Below, piece by piece: positions 36,811 through 45,719 of a stretch of 64,000 nt of DNA. The stretch is taken from contig JASJBF010000008.1 of the NCBI GenBank assembly GCA_030066685.1, forward strand, positions 84,570 to 148,569, written 5' to 3'. The first letter of the stretch is position 1, and every line of letters starts with the position of its first letter. The position numbers and the translations under genes are program-made. The notes beneath the pieces are model-generated. The model did no database searches, was not told the origin of the DNA, and was given only the letters and a program-made list of their open reading frames with translations. This stretch comes from Kiloniellales bacterium (GTDB taxonomy: Bacteria; Pseudomonadota; Alphaproteobacteria; Kiloniellales; JAKSBE01).

Positions 36811-37245
36811 TCAGCCGGCCGCCTTGGTGGTGCGCCGCGCCCGCGGCTTCGGGGCCGCCTGCGCCGGTCCGGCAGAGAGCTCCTCGACCAGCGTCGTCAG
36901 CTTTTCGACCCGCTTCGAAAGGGTGTCGATGTCCTTCTTGGTCGGGACGTTGAGGCTGTGGAGCGCCCGGGCGACCCGATCCTCGAAGACCTGCTCCAGC
37001 TTGTCCCAGGTCGAACTCGCCCTTTCGTTCATCTCGACGACCTTGTCGTCGGCCACCTTCTTGGCCCGCTTTTGGAACTTCTCGCCTTCCTTGACAAGGG
37101 CATCGAAGACCTTACCGCCTTCCGCTTGGGCCTTCACGAAGGCCCCCAGGCCGGCGAGCCAGATGTTGCTGGCCGAATCGCGGATCGTCGCCGACAGCTC
37201 GCTGTCGCTGGACTCTCCTGCAAGCTTTTTCAGTTTCTGCGCCAT
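36811..37245 (-). CDS. Phasin-like granule-associated protein (PhaF/PhaI type)
   Basis: A 144-residue amphipathic helical protein beginning MAQKLKKLAGE. The phasin pattern SASNIWLAGLGAFVKAQAEGGKVFDALVKEGEKFQ covers about residues 22-56, followed by a coiled-coil stretch ending in a Pro/Ala/Arg-rich tail. Phasins coat polyhydroxyalkanoate or neutral-lipid granules. GGAGG before the ATG at 37245 supports this start. It sits divergent from the fatty acyl-CoA reductase. No PHA synthase is in the window, so a role on wax ester or triglyceride bodies is possible. Confidence 0.88.
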   Translation of the reverse strand: MAQKLKKLAGESSDSELSATIRDSASNIWLAGLGAFVKAQAEGGKVFDALVKEGEKFQKRAKKVADDKVVEMNERASSTWDKLEQVFEDRVARALHSLNVPTKKDIDTLSKRVEKLTTLVEELSAGPAQAAPKPRARRTTKAAG

Positions 37246-37408
37246 GATGTCGGTCCCTCCTTTACCTGGCAGCAATTACGTTCGCTGATTGAGGATATAA
37301 GTGTCGATTCTAGAGCATGCAGTCTAATCTTCTAGGCAACGGACTCTAATCCGAGCGGACTTCAAGGGCCCGCGACAAGGCGATGAATCGCATGGGGAGA
37401 CAGGAACA

Positions 37409-39394
37409 ATGATCTATCTGGTCACCGGCGCCAGCGGCTTTATCGGCAGGCGGTTGGTCCGCAAGCTGCTGTCCCGCAGTGGCTCGACCGCCTACTTCTT
37501 GATGCGCGATGCATCGCCGGCCCGCTGCGAGGCGCTGCGCGCCTTTTGGGAGGTCGACAAAACCCGCGCCATCCCCGTCGTGGGCGACCTGAACAAGCCC
37601 GGCTTGGGCCTCTCCGATTCGGATCGGGAGATGCTGGCGGGCAGGGTCGACCACGTCTTCCACCTGGCCGCGGTCTACGACCTCAATGCCGACCCCGAAA
37701 TCGAGGTGGCGACCAACGTCGCCGGTACGCGGAACGCGGTCGAACTCGCCCAGGCGATCGGGGCCGGACACTTCCACCACATGAGCTCGATCGCCGCGGC
37801 CGGCCTCTACCCGGGCGTCTTTCGTGAGGACATGTTCGAGGAAGCCACCAAGCTGGAGCATCCCTATTTCGCCAGCAAGCACGAGGCCGAGAAGGTCGTG
37901 CGCAGCGCCTGCAAGATCCCCTGGCGCATCTACAGGCCGGGCATCGTGGTCGGCGACTCGCGCAGCGGCGAGATGGACAAGATCGACGGGCCCTACTACT
38001 TCTTCAAGCCCATCCAGAAGATCCGTGGTCTCCTGCCGCCCTGGATGCCGACGATCGGGATCGAAGGCGGTCGCATCAACCTGGTTCCCGTCGATTTCGT
38101 CGTCGACGCGCTGGATCACATCGCCCATCTGGAGGGCCAGGACGGCCGCTGCTTCCACCTGACAGATCCGCACCCCAGGCGCTTCGGCGACGTGCTGAGC
38201 ATCTTCGCCCGCGCCGCCCACGCGCCGGCGATGACCCTGCGGATCAACGCCGCCCTCTTCGAGATGGTCCCCAAGGGCCTGGCCAAGGGCCTGTCGTCGC
38301 TGAGCCCGGTGCGCCGGATTCAGAGGGCGGTCATGAAGGACCTGGGCCTGCCCGAGGGGATCTTCACCTTCGTCAACTACCCGACCCGCTTCGACTGCCG
38401 GGATGCCGAGGCTCTTCTGGAGCCCGCCGGGATCTCCGTGCCGCCACTGGAAGACTACGCCTGGCGCCTCTGGGACTACTGGGAGCGGCACCTCGATCCC
38501 GACCTCTTCGTCGAGCGGTCTCTGCGCGGCCGCGTGGCCGGTCGCGTCGTCTTGGTGACCGGAGGGTCCTCGGGCGTCGGCAAGGCGACGGCCCTGCGGA
38601 TCGCCGAGGCGGGGGCGACCACGATCATCATCGCCCGGGATCCCCAGAAGCTGGAAGCGACCCAGCAGGAAGCCGCCGCCCGCGGGCTGGAGCTGATAAC
38701 CTATGCGGCCGACCTGACCGACGCCGAGCAGTGCGCGGCGCTGGCCCAGACCCTGGTCGAGGCGCACGGCGGCGTGGACATCCTGGTCAACAACGCCGGC
38801 CGCTCGATCCGGCGCAGCATCGAAAACTCCTATGATCGCATGCACGACTTCGAGCGCATGATGGCGATCAACTACTTCGGCGCGGTGCGGCTCACCATGG
38901 CGCTGCTGCCGGCCATGGCCAAGAAGAGGCGCGGCCAAGTGATCAACATCTCCTCCATCGGGGTCCTGACCAATGCGCCTCGTTTCTCGGCCTATGTCGC
39001 GTCCAAGTCGGCGCTGGAGGCCTGGACGCGCTGCGCCGCCTCCGAATTCGTCGACCGCGGCATCGAGTTCACCACGATCAACCTGCCCCTGGTCCGGACG
39101 CCGATGACCGCACCGACCGAGATCTACAAGCACTTTCCCACCCTGACGCCCGAGGAGGCCGCGGGCTTCGTGGTCGAGGCCATCACCCGGAAGCCGGTCA
39201 GGATCGCGACGCGGCTCGGAATCTTCGGTCAGGTCCTGCATGCCTTGGCGCCGCATATCGCGCAGATCGTCAACAACACCGCCTTTCGTATGTTCCCCGA
39301 TTCTGCGGCGGCCAGGGGCAGCAAGGGCGAAAAGGAGGCACCGACCGCCGACCAGGTCGCCTTGACCCAGCTGCTGCGCGGGGTCCACTTCTAG
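37409..39394 (+). CDS. Alcohol-forming fatty acyl-CoA reductase (two fused SDR domains)
   Basis: A 661-residue fusion of two Rossmann reductases. Domain 1 (1-375) is an extended SDR/Male-sterility type reductase with TGASGFIG at 6-13 and Tyr153/Lys157. Domain 2 (376-630) is a classical SDR of the Acr1 type with TGGSSGVG at 384-391, Ser515, Tyr529 and Lys533. The same architecture and length is known from Marinobacter fatty acyl-CoA reductase, which reduces acyl-CoA through the aldehyde to the fatty alcohol with NADPH. The product would feed the wax ester synthase. GGGGAGACAGG precedes the ATG. Its stop TAG overlaps the stop of the convergent hydrolase in a single CTAG. Confidence 0.92.
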   Translation: MIYLVTGASGFIGRRLVRKLLSRSGSTAYFLMRDASPARCEALRAFWEVDKTRAIPVVGDLNKPGLGLSDSDREMLAGRVDHVFHLAAVYDLNADPEIEVATNVAGTRNAVELAQAIGAGHFHHMSSIAAAGLYPGVFREDMFEEATKLEHPYFASKHEAEKVVRSACKIPWRIYRPGIVVGDSRSGEMDKIDGPYYFFKPIQKIRGLLPPWMPTIGIEGGRINLVPVDFVVDALDHIAHLEGQDGRCFHLTDPHPRRFGDVLSIFARAAHAPAMTLRINAALFEMVPKGLAKGLSSLSPVRRIQRAVMKDLGLPEGIFTFVNYPTRFDCRDAEALLEPAGISVPPLEDYAWRLWDYWERHLDPDLFVERSLRGRVAGRVVLVTGGSSGVGKATALRIAEAGATTIIIARDPQKLEATQQEAAARGLELITYAADLTDAEQCAALAQTLVEAHGGVDILVNNAGRSIRRSIENSYDRMHDFERMMAINYFGAVRLTMALLPAMAKKRRGQVINISSIGVLTNAPRFSAYVASKSALEAWTRCAASEFVDRGIEFTTINLPLVRTPMTAPTEIYKHFPTLTPEEAAGFVVEAITRKPVRIATRLGIFGQVLHALAPHIAQIVNNTAFRMFPDSAAARGSKGEKEAPTADQVALTQLLRGVHF

Positions 39395-40308
39395 AAGGCC
39401 GACGTCGGGGCGGCCGTCTCCTCGAGGAGGATCTCCAGGACCTTCGGCGAGAAGAGCATCGACAGGTGACCCAGCGACGGCAAGGCGATCTCGCGTGCGC
39501 CCGCGAGACGGCTGCTGTCCTGGGGCATGACGTAGTTGTCGCGGACACTCCAGACGCTCAAGGCCGGGACCGGCAGGGGTTCCGTTTCGGCCAGCTTGCG
39601 GAGCCAGGCGCTCTCGGGCTCCATCTGGCGGGCGTTGCGGCCGAGGCCGATTCTTGCGAGTTCGGTGCCGTGGTGCGGCGTGCCCAGGGTGATCAGCTTG
39701 GCCACCCGGCCGTCGCCGTGACGCCGCAGATAGGCGCGGGCGACGAGGCCGCCCATGCTGTGTCCGACGAGTGCGACCTGATCCGCGCCGGTCTCGGCGA
39801 GGAGCGAGCGGACGCGCGCCGCCAGGCCCTCGGCCAGCACCTCGATGTCGCCTAAGGGCGGTTCGAGGTCGATCGTGGCGACGCTCCGGCCCTGTGCCCG
39901 CAGGCCGCGCCTGAGCCACCACCAGACCCCGCGATTGCAGAAATAGCCGGGGATCAGCAGGAGCGGCGGCTGGGCCTGTCCCCGGGACCCCCGGCTCTCC
40001 GGCCCCATCCACCATCGCTCGAAGGGCTGGATGACGACGAAGAGGACGAGGGTCGCCAGCCACTCCAGGGCCACGGCCTGACAGGCCCGCCGCAAGGTCG
40101 CCCGCTGGTCGGGGGCCGCACTGTATGCATGCCGCAAGGCGAAGCCATAGCTGACCGCCACGACCGCGGACACGACCAGGAGCAGCACGCCTGCGCCCAT
40201 CGCCGCCGCGGCGCCGAGGCCCAGGCCGGAGGGCGTCCCCGGCAGGGCGCCGCCCAACGCCAGGATCGCGACCAAGGCCAGCGCCAAACGCAGCCATCTC
40301 GCAAGCAT
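39391..40308 (-). CDS. Membrane-anchored alpha/beta hydrolase, lipase-like
   Basis: A 305-residue protein with two or three hydrophobic segments in the first 100 residues and an alpha/beta-hydrolase domain from about residue 115. The nucleophile elbow is GHSMG (VALVGHSMGGLVARAY), and TPHHGTELARIG is typical of triacylglycerol lipase/PGAP1-like esterases. AGGAGG just before the ATG at 40308 fixes the start; the frame continues upstream without coding features. Membrane anchoring suggests action at the envelope or granule surface. Probably an esterase for neutral lipids. Confidence 0.87.
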   Translation of the reverse strand: MLARWLRLALALVAILALGGALPGTPSGLGLGAAAAMGAGVLLLVVSAVVAVSYGFALRHAYSAAPDQRATLRRACQAVALEWLATLVLFVVIQPFERWWMGPESRGSRGQAQPPLLLIPGYFCNRGVWWWLRRGLRAQGRSVATIDLEPPLGDIEVLAEGLAARVRSLLAETGADQVALVGHSMGGLVARAYLRRHGDGRVAKLITLGTPHHGTELARIGLGRNARQMEPESAWLRKLAETEPLPVPALSVWSVRDNYVMPQDSSRLAGAREIALPSLGHLSMLFSPKVLEILLEETAAPTSAF

Positions 40309-40642
40309 CGGACCTCCTCGGCCGGCCGGTCGAGCGCCGGAAGTTTGCGCTAGCTCAAGGTTGAGTTGTACGGTCTCTGATAGAAAAATCCCAATACTGC
40401 CTGGCGACGAGGCCTCTCGCCTCCGATCGGGCAGGTGGAGAGGTGACCGGCGGCCGTTAACCAGGAGGGGCTCGAAGTCGGCGCGAAAGGCATCGGAACC
40501 TGTGGCAAGCAGCCGGATTTTTGGCGGCGTCTGGAATCCCGATCTTGGTGGGATCACGGGCTCGGCTTCGGTCGGGCTCCAAGAATAAGCGAGGGAACGC
40601 GCGAGGTTCAGCTTCGACGCGTCCTTTGGGGAGAGCCAAGTA
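40309..40642. other. Divergent promoter region between hydrolase and acyl-CoA ligase
   Basis: 334 bases. A perfect inverted repeat CTCAAGGTTGAG lies at 40354-40365. TTGAGT (40361-40366) and AAAAAT (40384-40389) with a 17-base spacer form a plausible sigma-70 promoter for the ligase gene, so the palindrome would overlap its -35 box as an operator. The ribosome sites of both genes lie at the ends. No gene is seen between. Confidence 0.4.
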
Positions 40643-42310
40643 ATGGAAAAGATCTGGCTGGCGAGCTATCCGTCCGGCGTTCCCAAGACGATAGACCTGA
40701 ACGACTACCGGTCTCTCGGCGACCTCTTCGAGCGCAGCACGGCGGCCTACGCCGACAAGATCGCCTACGTCAACATGGACAAGGCGATGACCTACGGGGA
40801 ACTGGAGCGGCTGTCCCGGGCCTTTGCCGCCTATCTCCAGGGCGAGCTGAATCTGGCGCCCGGCGCGCGCGTGGCCCTGATGATGCCCAACTCCCTGCAG
40901 TATCCGGTCGCCCTCTTTGCGGCCTTGCGGGCCGGCTACACCGTTGTCAGCTGCAACCCCCTCTACACTGCGCGGGAACTGGAGCATCAGCTGAAGGACT
41001 CCGGGGCCGAGGCGATCGTGATCATGGAGAACTTCGCCTCGGTGCTTCAGGAGGCCGTCGCCTCGACCCGGGTGAAGCACGTCATCGTCACCCGGCTCGG
41101 TGACATGCTCGGCTTCCCGAAGAGCAGCCTGGTGAACTTCGTCGTCAAGTTCGTGAAGAAGATGGTTCCGCCCTGGCACATCGCGGGGGCGCTCCGCTTT
41201 CCCGAGGTCCTGGCCAAGGGCCTGACTCTCGAGTTGAAGCCCGTGGAGACGGGGCACGACGACGTGGCCTTCCTGCAATACACCGGCGGAACGACCGGCG
41301 TGCCCAAGGGGGCGATGCTGACCCACCGCAACATGCTGGCCAACGTGCAGCAGTCCCTCGCCTGGGTGAAGCCCTTCGCGAAGCCGGGCGAGGAGATCAT
41401 CATCACCGCGCTGCCGCTCTACCATATCTTCGCGCTCACCGCGAACTGCCTGACCTTCCTTGCCCTCGGTGCGAAGAACGTCCTGATCACCAACCCGCGC
41501 GACATTCCGACCTTCGTGAAGGAACTTGCCAAGCACCGCTTCAGCGCCATCACCGGCGTGAACACGCTGTTCAATGCGCTGCTCAACCATCCGGACTTCG
41601 CCAGGCTCGATTTCTCGCAGCTGCGCCTGGCACTGAGCGGTGGCATGGCCCTGCACGAGACGGTTGCCGAGAAGTGGAAGGAGGTCACCGGCCACCCTCT
41701 GATCGAAGCTTACGGGCTGACGGAGGCCTCGCCGGCGGTCACGATCAACCCCATGGACCACACCGAACGGCGGGGCTCGATCGGCCTGCCGGTGCCTTCG
41801 ACCGAGGTCTCGATCCGCGACGACGACGGGAAGGAGGTCGCGGTCGGTGCCCCCGGCGAGCTCTGCGTCCGGGGGCCGCAGGTGATGAAGGGCTACTGGA
41901 ACCGGCCGGAGGAGACCGCCCGGGTGATGACGGCGGACGGCTTCCTGCTGACCGGGGACGTCGCCGAGATCGACGAGGCGGGCTTCATCCGCGTCGTCGA
42001 CCGCAAGAAGGACATGATCCTGGTCTCCGGCTTCAACGTCTATCCCAACGAGATCGAGGAGATCGTGAGCAAGCATCCGGGCGTGCTCGAGGTCGGGGCG
42101 GTCGGTACGCCGGACGCCAAGACCGGCGAGGCGATCAAGGTCGCGGTGGTGCGGAAGGACCCGAACCTGACGGCCGAGGAGGTCATTGCCTTCTGTCGTC
42201 GCAGCCTGACCGGCTACAAGGTACCGCGGCGCATCGAGTTCCGAGACGAACTGCCGAAGACCAACATCGGCAAGGTGCTGCGCCGCGCGCTGCGCGAGGA
42301 GGCGCATTAG
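40643..42310 (+). CDS. fadD: Long-chain fatty acid--CoA ligase
   Basis: A 555-residue adenylate-forming enzyme that activates fatty acids to acyl-CoA. The AMP-binding signature is [18 protein letters not shown] near residue 213; YGLTEASP and the TGD-xx-EID-GF motif follow, and the catalytic Lys is in the final NIGKVLRR. Length is normal for FadD. It has GGGGAG upstream of the ATG. It can supply acyl-CoA both to the reductase and to the acyltransferase of this locus or channel released fatty acids to beta-oxidation. The next gene, a GMC oxidase, follows in the same direction after 145 bases. Confidence 0.95.
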   Translation: MEKIWLASYPSGVPKTIDLNDYRSLGDLFERSTAAYADKIAYVNMDKAMTYGELERLSRAFAAYLQGELNLAPGARVALMMPNSLQYPVALFAALRAGYTVVSCNPLYTARELEHQLKDSGAEAIVIMENFASVLQEAVASTRVKHVIVTRLGDMLGFPKSSLVNFVVKFVKKMVPPWHIAGALRFPEVLAKGLTLELKPVETGHDDVAFLQYTGGTTGVPKGAMLTHRNMLANVQQSLAWVKPFAKPGEEIIITALPLYHIFALTANCLTFLALGAKNVLITNPRDIPTFVKELAKHRFSAITGVNTLFNALLNHPDFARLDFSQLRLALSGGMALHETVAEKWKEVTGHPLIEAYGLTEASPAVTINPMDHTERRGSIGLPVPSTEVSIRDDDGKEVAVGAPGELCVRGPQVMKGYWNRPEETARVMTADGFLLTGDVAEIDEAGFIRVVDRKKDMILVSGFNVYPNEIEEIVSKHPGVLEVGAVGTPDAKTGEAIKVAVVRKDPNLTAEEVIAFCRRSLTGYKVPRRIEFRDELPKTNIGKVLRRALREEAH

Positions 42311-42455
42311 CGTCCGCCCGCGCGAGCTGGCCGGGGTCTGCGGCCCGGGCCGGCTTCCCGTTGGGCCTTGATTTGTCCGGCCCGGGCCCTACAACCGAGG
42401 GGCGTGCGACCGGCGGCGGTGGTCGCGCCGGCGAAGCTCCGATAGCGAAGGTGAC

Positions 42456-44111
42456 ATGAGAGACGGCGCCGTTCCCCACGACTACGATTTCATCGTCATC
42501 GGCTCGGGCTTCGGCGGCAGCGTCTCCGCCTTGCGTCTGGTCGAGAAGGGCTATCGGGTCGCGGTCGTCGAGATGGGCCGGCGCTGGACCCCCGAGACGC
42601 TGCCCGAGAGCAACTGGTCCCTTGCCCGCTGGATCTGGCGGCCGGGTCTGGGCCTGCGCGGCTTCTTCAGTCTGCGGTTGTTCCGCCACGTCATGGTCCT
42701 GCACGGCAACGCGGTCGGGGGCGGTTCGATCACCTACGCCGGCACCCTGATGGTGCCGCCGGACTCGGTGTGGGACGAAGGCACTTGGGCCGGTCTTGCC
42801 GATTGGAAGACAGTCTTGCCGGCGCACTTCGATACCGCGAAACGCATGCTCGGCGTCACCACCAACCGGATCTTCGGACGGTCCGACGAGCGGTTGAAGG
42901 CCATGGCCGAGGCTGAGGGGGTCGCGGACACCTTCTTTCCGACCGAGGTCGGCGTCTTCTTCGGCGAGGCCGGCGATCCGCCGGGCACCCGCTATCCCGA
43001 TCCCTTCTTCGGCGGCCAGGGCCCGGCGCGCCGCTCCTGCACCGGCTGCGGCGGCTGCATGATGGGCTGCCGGCGGGGCGCCAAGAACACGCTCGACCAG
43101 AACTACCTCTTTCTGGCCGAGGCCAAGGGCGCCGAGCTTCGGGCCGAGACCAAGGTCGTGGACGTCCGGCCGATCGGAGCCTCGCCCGACGGCGGCACCG
43201 GCTACGAGGTCTTCACGCGGCCCTCGACCCGGCTCCTCGGCAGCGGGACGGGACGGCTGACCTGCCGCGGCGTGGTCTTCGCCGCCTCGTCGCTGGGGAC
43301 CCAGGACCTGCTGTTCCGCCTCAAGCAGGGCGGTTCGCTGCCGCGGATTTCGACCGCTTTGGGCCGGCATCTGCGGACCAATGCGGAGTCGCTGATCGGC
43401 GTGCGCTATCCCGGGGCCAGCGACGACTACTCCGAAGGGATCGCCATCGGTTCGGGCATTCAGCTCGATCGGCATACCCAGATCCAGGTGGTCCGCTATC
43501 CGCGCGGCTCGGACGCCCTTGGCGTCCTGCTCACGGTCATGGCGCCGGGGACCGGCGGCTGGTTCCGGGTCTTCTCCTGGCTCTGGACTTTGCTAAGGCT
43601 GCTCGCGACCCGGCCGGTCTCGACCCTGCGGACGCTGCTGCCCTTCCGCTTTGCCCGCGAGACCATGATCTTCCTCTGCATGCAGAACCTGGAAGGCGAG
43701 CTGACCATGCGCCTCAAGCGGCCCTGGTACTGGCCCTTCCGCAGGACCCTGGTGACCGAAGGTGACGCCATTCCGACCTTCATTCCGGCGGCCAACGACT
43801 TCGCCCGCAGGATGGCCGAAGCCACCGGCGGCGTCGCCGCCAACTCCATCGTGGAATCCCTGTTCAACATCCCGACCACAGCGCACTGCATGGGCGGCGC
43901 GGCCATGGCGGCCTCGCCGGAGGCCGGGGTCTGCGACGGGCGCAATCGGGTCTTCGGCTACCGCAACATGTACATCTGTGACGGGTCGGTGCTGAGCGCC
44001 AACCTCGGCGTCAATCCGAGCCTGACGATCGCCGCCTTGACCGAGCATGCCATGAGCCACATCCCCCAGGCCGCGCGCCAGACCTGGACCGCAGAGGCGG
44101 GGCAGCCGTGA
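42456..44111 (+). CDS. GMC oxidoreductase of the cholesterol-oxidase type with a four-Cys cluster
   Basis: A 551-residue flavoenzyme. FAD binding is shown by GSGFGG at 16-21 and the GGGS motif at 88-91. Cys195, Cys198, Cys201 and Cys205 (CTGCGGCMMGC) make the ferredoxin-like cluster motif found in this GMC subgroup, including mycobacterial ChoD. The C-terminal active-site region with GGAAMA and NPSLTIAALTEHA is complete. Likely oxidises a hydrophobic alcohol to aldehyde or ketone; in this locus a long-chain fatty alcohol is the best guess, a sterol the alternative. It overlaps the aldehyde dehydrogenase start by 4 bases, so the aldehyde would be passed on. Confidence 0.88.
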   Translation: MRDGAVPHDYDFIVIGSGFGGSVSALRLVEKGYRVAVVEMGRRWTPETLPESNWSLARWIWRPGLGLRGFFSLRLFRHVMVLHGNAVGGGSITYAGTLMVPPDSVWDEGTWAGLADWKTVLPAHFDTAKRMLGVTTNRIFGRSDERLKAMAEAEGVADTFFPTEVGVFFGEAGDPPGTRYPDPFFGGQGPARRSCTGCGGCMMGCRRGAKNTLDQNYLFLAEAKGAELRAETKVVDVRPIGASPDGGTGYEVFTRPSTRLLGSGTGRLTCRGVVFAASSLGTQDLLFRLKQGGSLPRISTALGRHLRTNAESLIGVRYPGASDDYSEGIAIGSGIQLDRHTQIQVVRYPRGSDALGVLLTVMAPGTGGWFRVFSWLWTLLRLLATRPVSTLRTLLPFRFARETMIFLCMQNLEGELTMRLKRPWYWPFRRTLVTEGDAIPTFIPAANDFARRMAEATGGVAANSIVESLFNIPTTAHCMGGAAMAASPEAGVCDGRNRVFGYRNMYICDGSVLSANLGVNPSLTIAALTEHAMSHIPQAARQTWTAEAGQP

Positions 44112-45574
44112 GCACGCTCTCAGCCGCGCCCCTGTCCGGCGTCGAGACCAACGCGGAAGCCTTGCACCGGCGCCTTGCCGAACAGCGCGAGGCCTTTCGC
44201 CGGACCGCGCCCCGGGACCATGCCGCGCGCATAGAGGCCCTGGGCACCCTCGAGTCCGTCCTGCTTCGGAACGAGGCTGCGCTCGTCGAGTCGCTGAACC
44301 GGGATTTCGGCGCGCGGGCGCGGCAGGAAACACAGATCCTGGAGATCTTCCCGACCCTGGATGAGATCCGGCACATCAAGCGCCACCTCAGGGATTGGAT
44401 GCGGCCGCGTTCTGTCCTGGCCAACTGGCAGGTCTGGCCCAGCCGCGCCCGGGTCGTCTCTCAGCCGCTGGGCGTCGTCGGCATCCTCGGCGCCTGGAAC
44501 TATCCGGTCCTGCTCACCCTGTCGCCTCTGGCCAACGCGCTGGCGGCCGGCAACCACGCGATGGTCAAGCCTTCCGAACTGGCCCCGGCGACCGCCGAGG
44601 TGATCGGCCGGATGATCGCGGAGGCTTTTCCGCCGGACTACGTGACCGTGGTCACCGGCGGTGCGGAGATCGGCGCTGCCTTCTCGGCTCTGCCCTTCGA
44701 TCACATTCTCTTCACCGGCTCGGCACGGGTCGGAAAGCTAGTCATGGCCGCGGCCGCGGAGAACCTGACCCCCGTCACGCTCGAACTGGGCGGCAAGTCG
44801 CCGGCCGTGGTCCACGAGGACTATCCCGTCGCGCAGGCGGCCGAACGAATCTGCGCCGCCAAGATCTGGAACGCCGGGCAGACCTGCGTGGCGCCGGACT
44901 ACGCGCTCGTGCCGGGCCGGTTGAAGGAAGCCTTCGTGCGGGAGGCGACGGCGGCGATCGCTCGCCGCCTGCCGCATCTCGGCGCCGGGTCGGACTACAC
45001 CCGCATCATCAACGGCCCGGCCTGGGAGCGCATGACGGCGCTGGTCGACGACGCCCGCGACCGAGGCGCGGAGATCATTCAGGTCAATCCCGCGTCCGAG
45101 GCCTGGAGCGCGGAGAACCGCATCTTCCCGCCGACCCTGCTGACCAATGTGAACGACGATATGCGCGTCATGCAGGAGGAGATCTTCGGCCCCGTCCTGC
45201 CCATCGTCACCTACGAGGGACTCGATAAGGCGATCGACTACGTTAACGACCGGCCCCGTCCGCTGGCGCTCTACTACTTCGACACCGATGCGGCCCGCGT
45301 GCGTCGGGTTCTTGAGAGCACGACCTCCGGAGGGGTCACGGTGAACGACTGCATGTTCCATGTGGTCCAGAACAACCTGCCCTTCGGCGGCGTCGGGCCG
45401 AGCGGCATGGGCGCCTACCACGGCATCGACGGCTTCCGCACCTTCTCGAAGAAGAAGGGCGTGTTGTTGCAAAGCGGGCTGACCGCTTCGATGCTCGGCC
45501 GCTTCATCAAACCGCCCTACACGAAGTGGTCCGACCGGATGATCCGCTTCCTGATCGGGCGGCCGAAGCCTTAA
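44108..45574 (+). CDS. Aldehyde dehydrogenase (coniferyl/fatty aldehyde dehydrogenase type), GTG start
   Basis: A 488-residue NAD(P)-dependent dehydrogenase. ELGGKSPAVV carries the general-base Glu and NAGQTCVAPDYAL the nucleophilic Cys. The C-terminus has a hydrophobic/basic stretch (GRFIKPPYTKWSDRMIRF) typical of membrane-near fatty or coniferyl aldehyde dehydrogenases. The GTG start overlaps the TGA of the GMC oxidase (GTGA). Together they can convert an alcohol to a carboxylic acid, which fadD can then activate. Confidence 0.93.
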   Translation: MSTLSAAPLSGVETNAEALHRRLAEQREAFRRTAPRDHAARIEALGTLESVLLRNEAALVESLNRDFGARARQETQILEIFPTLDEIRHIKRHLRDWMRPRSVLANWQVWPSRARVVSQPLGVVGILGAWNYPVLLTLSPLANALAAGNHAMVKPSELAPATAEVIGRMIAEAFPPDYVTVVTGGAEIGAAFSALPFDHILFTGSARVGKLVMAAAAENLTPVTLELGGKSPAVVHEDYPVAQAAERICAAKIWNAGQTCVAPDYALVPGRLKEAFVREATAAIARRLPHLGAGSDYTRIINGPAWERMTALVDDARDRGAEIIQVNPASEAWSAENRIFPPTLLTNVNDDMRVMQEEIFGPVLPIVTYEGLDKAIDYVNDRPRPLALYYFDTDAARVRRVLESTTSGGVTVNDCMFHVVQNNLPFGGVGPSGMGAYHGIDGFRTFSKKKGVLLQSGLTASMLGRFIKPPYTKWSDRMIRFLIGRPKP

Positions 45575-45588
45575 GCGTCGCCTGCCGG

Positions 45589-45617
45589 TTGACAGACCGT
45601 TTCTCGCAACTCAGGCT
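45589..45617 (+). promoter_or_regulatory. Possible sigma-70 promoter before the H1-like phasin gene
   Basis: TTGACA at 45589-45594 is a perfect -35 hexamer; CAGGCT, a poor -10, follows after 17 bases. The gene begins about 100 bases further on. The weak -10 leaves the call uncertain. Confidence 0.3.
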
Positions 45618-45719
45618 GAGCGCACGACGAATCGCAGTCGAGCGCGCTTGATGACCGTCGCGTCAGATGCCTCGCTTGAATTGCGCAAGGCAATGCCAAG
45701 ACAAGGGAAGACACATCTC

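Noticed and set aside
37346..40297. 983-codon minus-strand frame opposite the acyl-CoA reductase
   Set aside because: Same compositional artefact; the plus-strand reductase has complete catalytic motifs in both domains.
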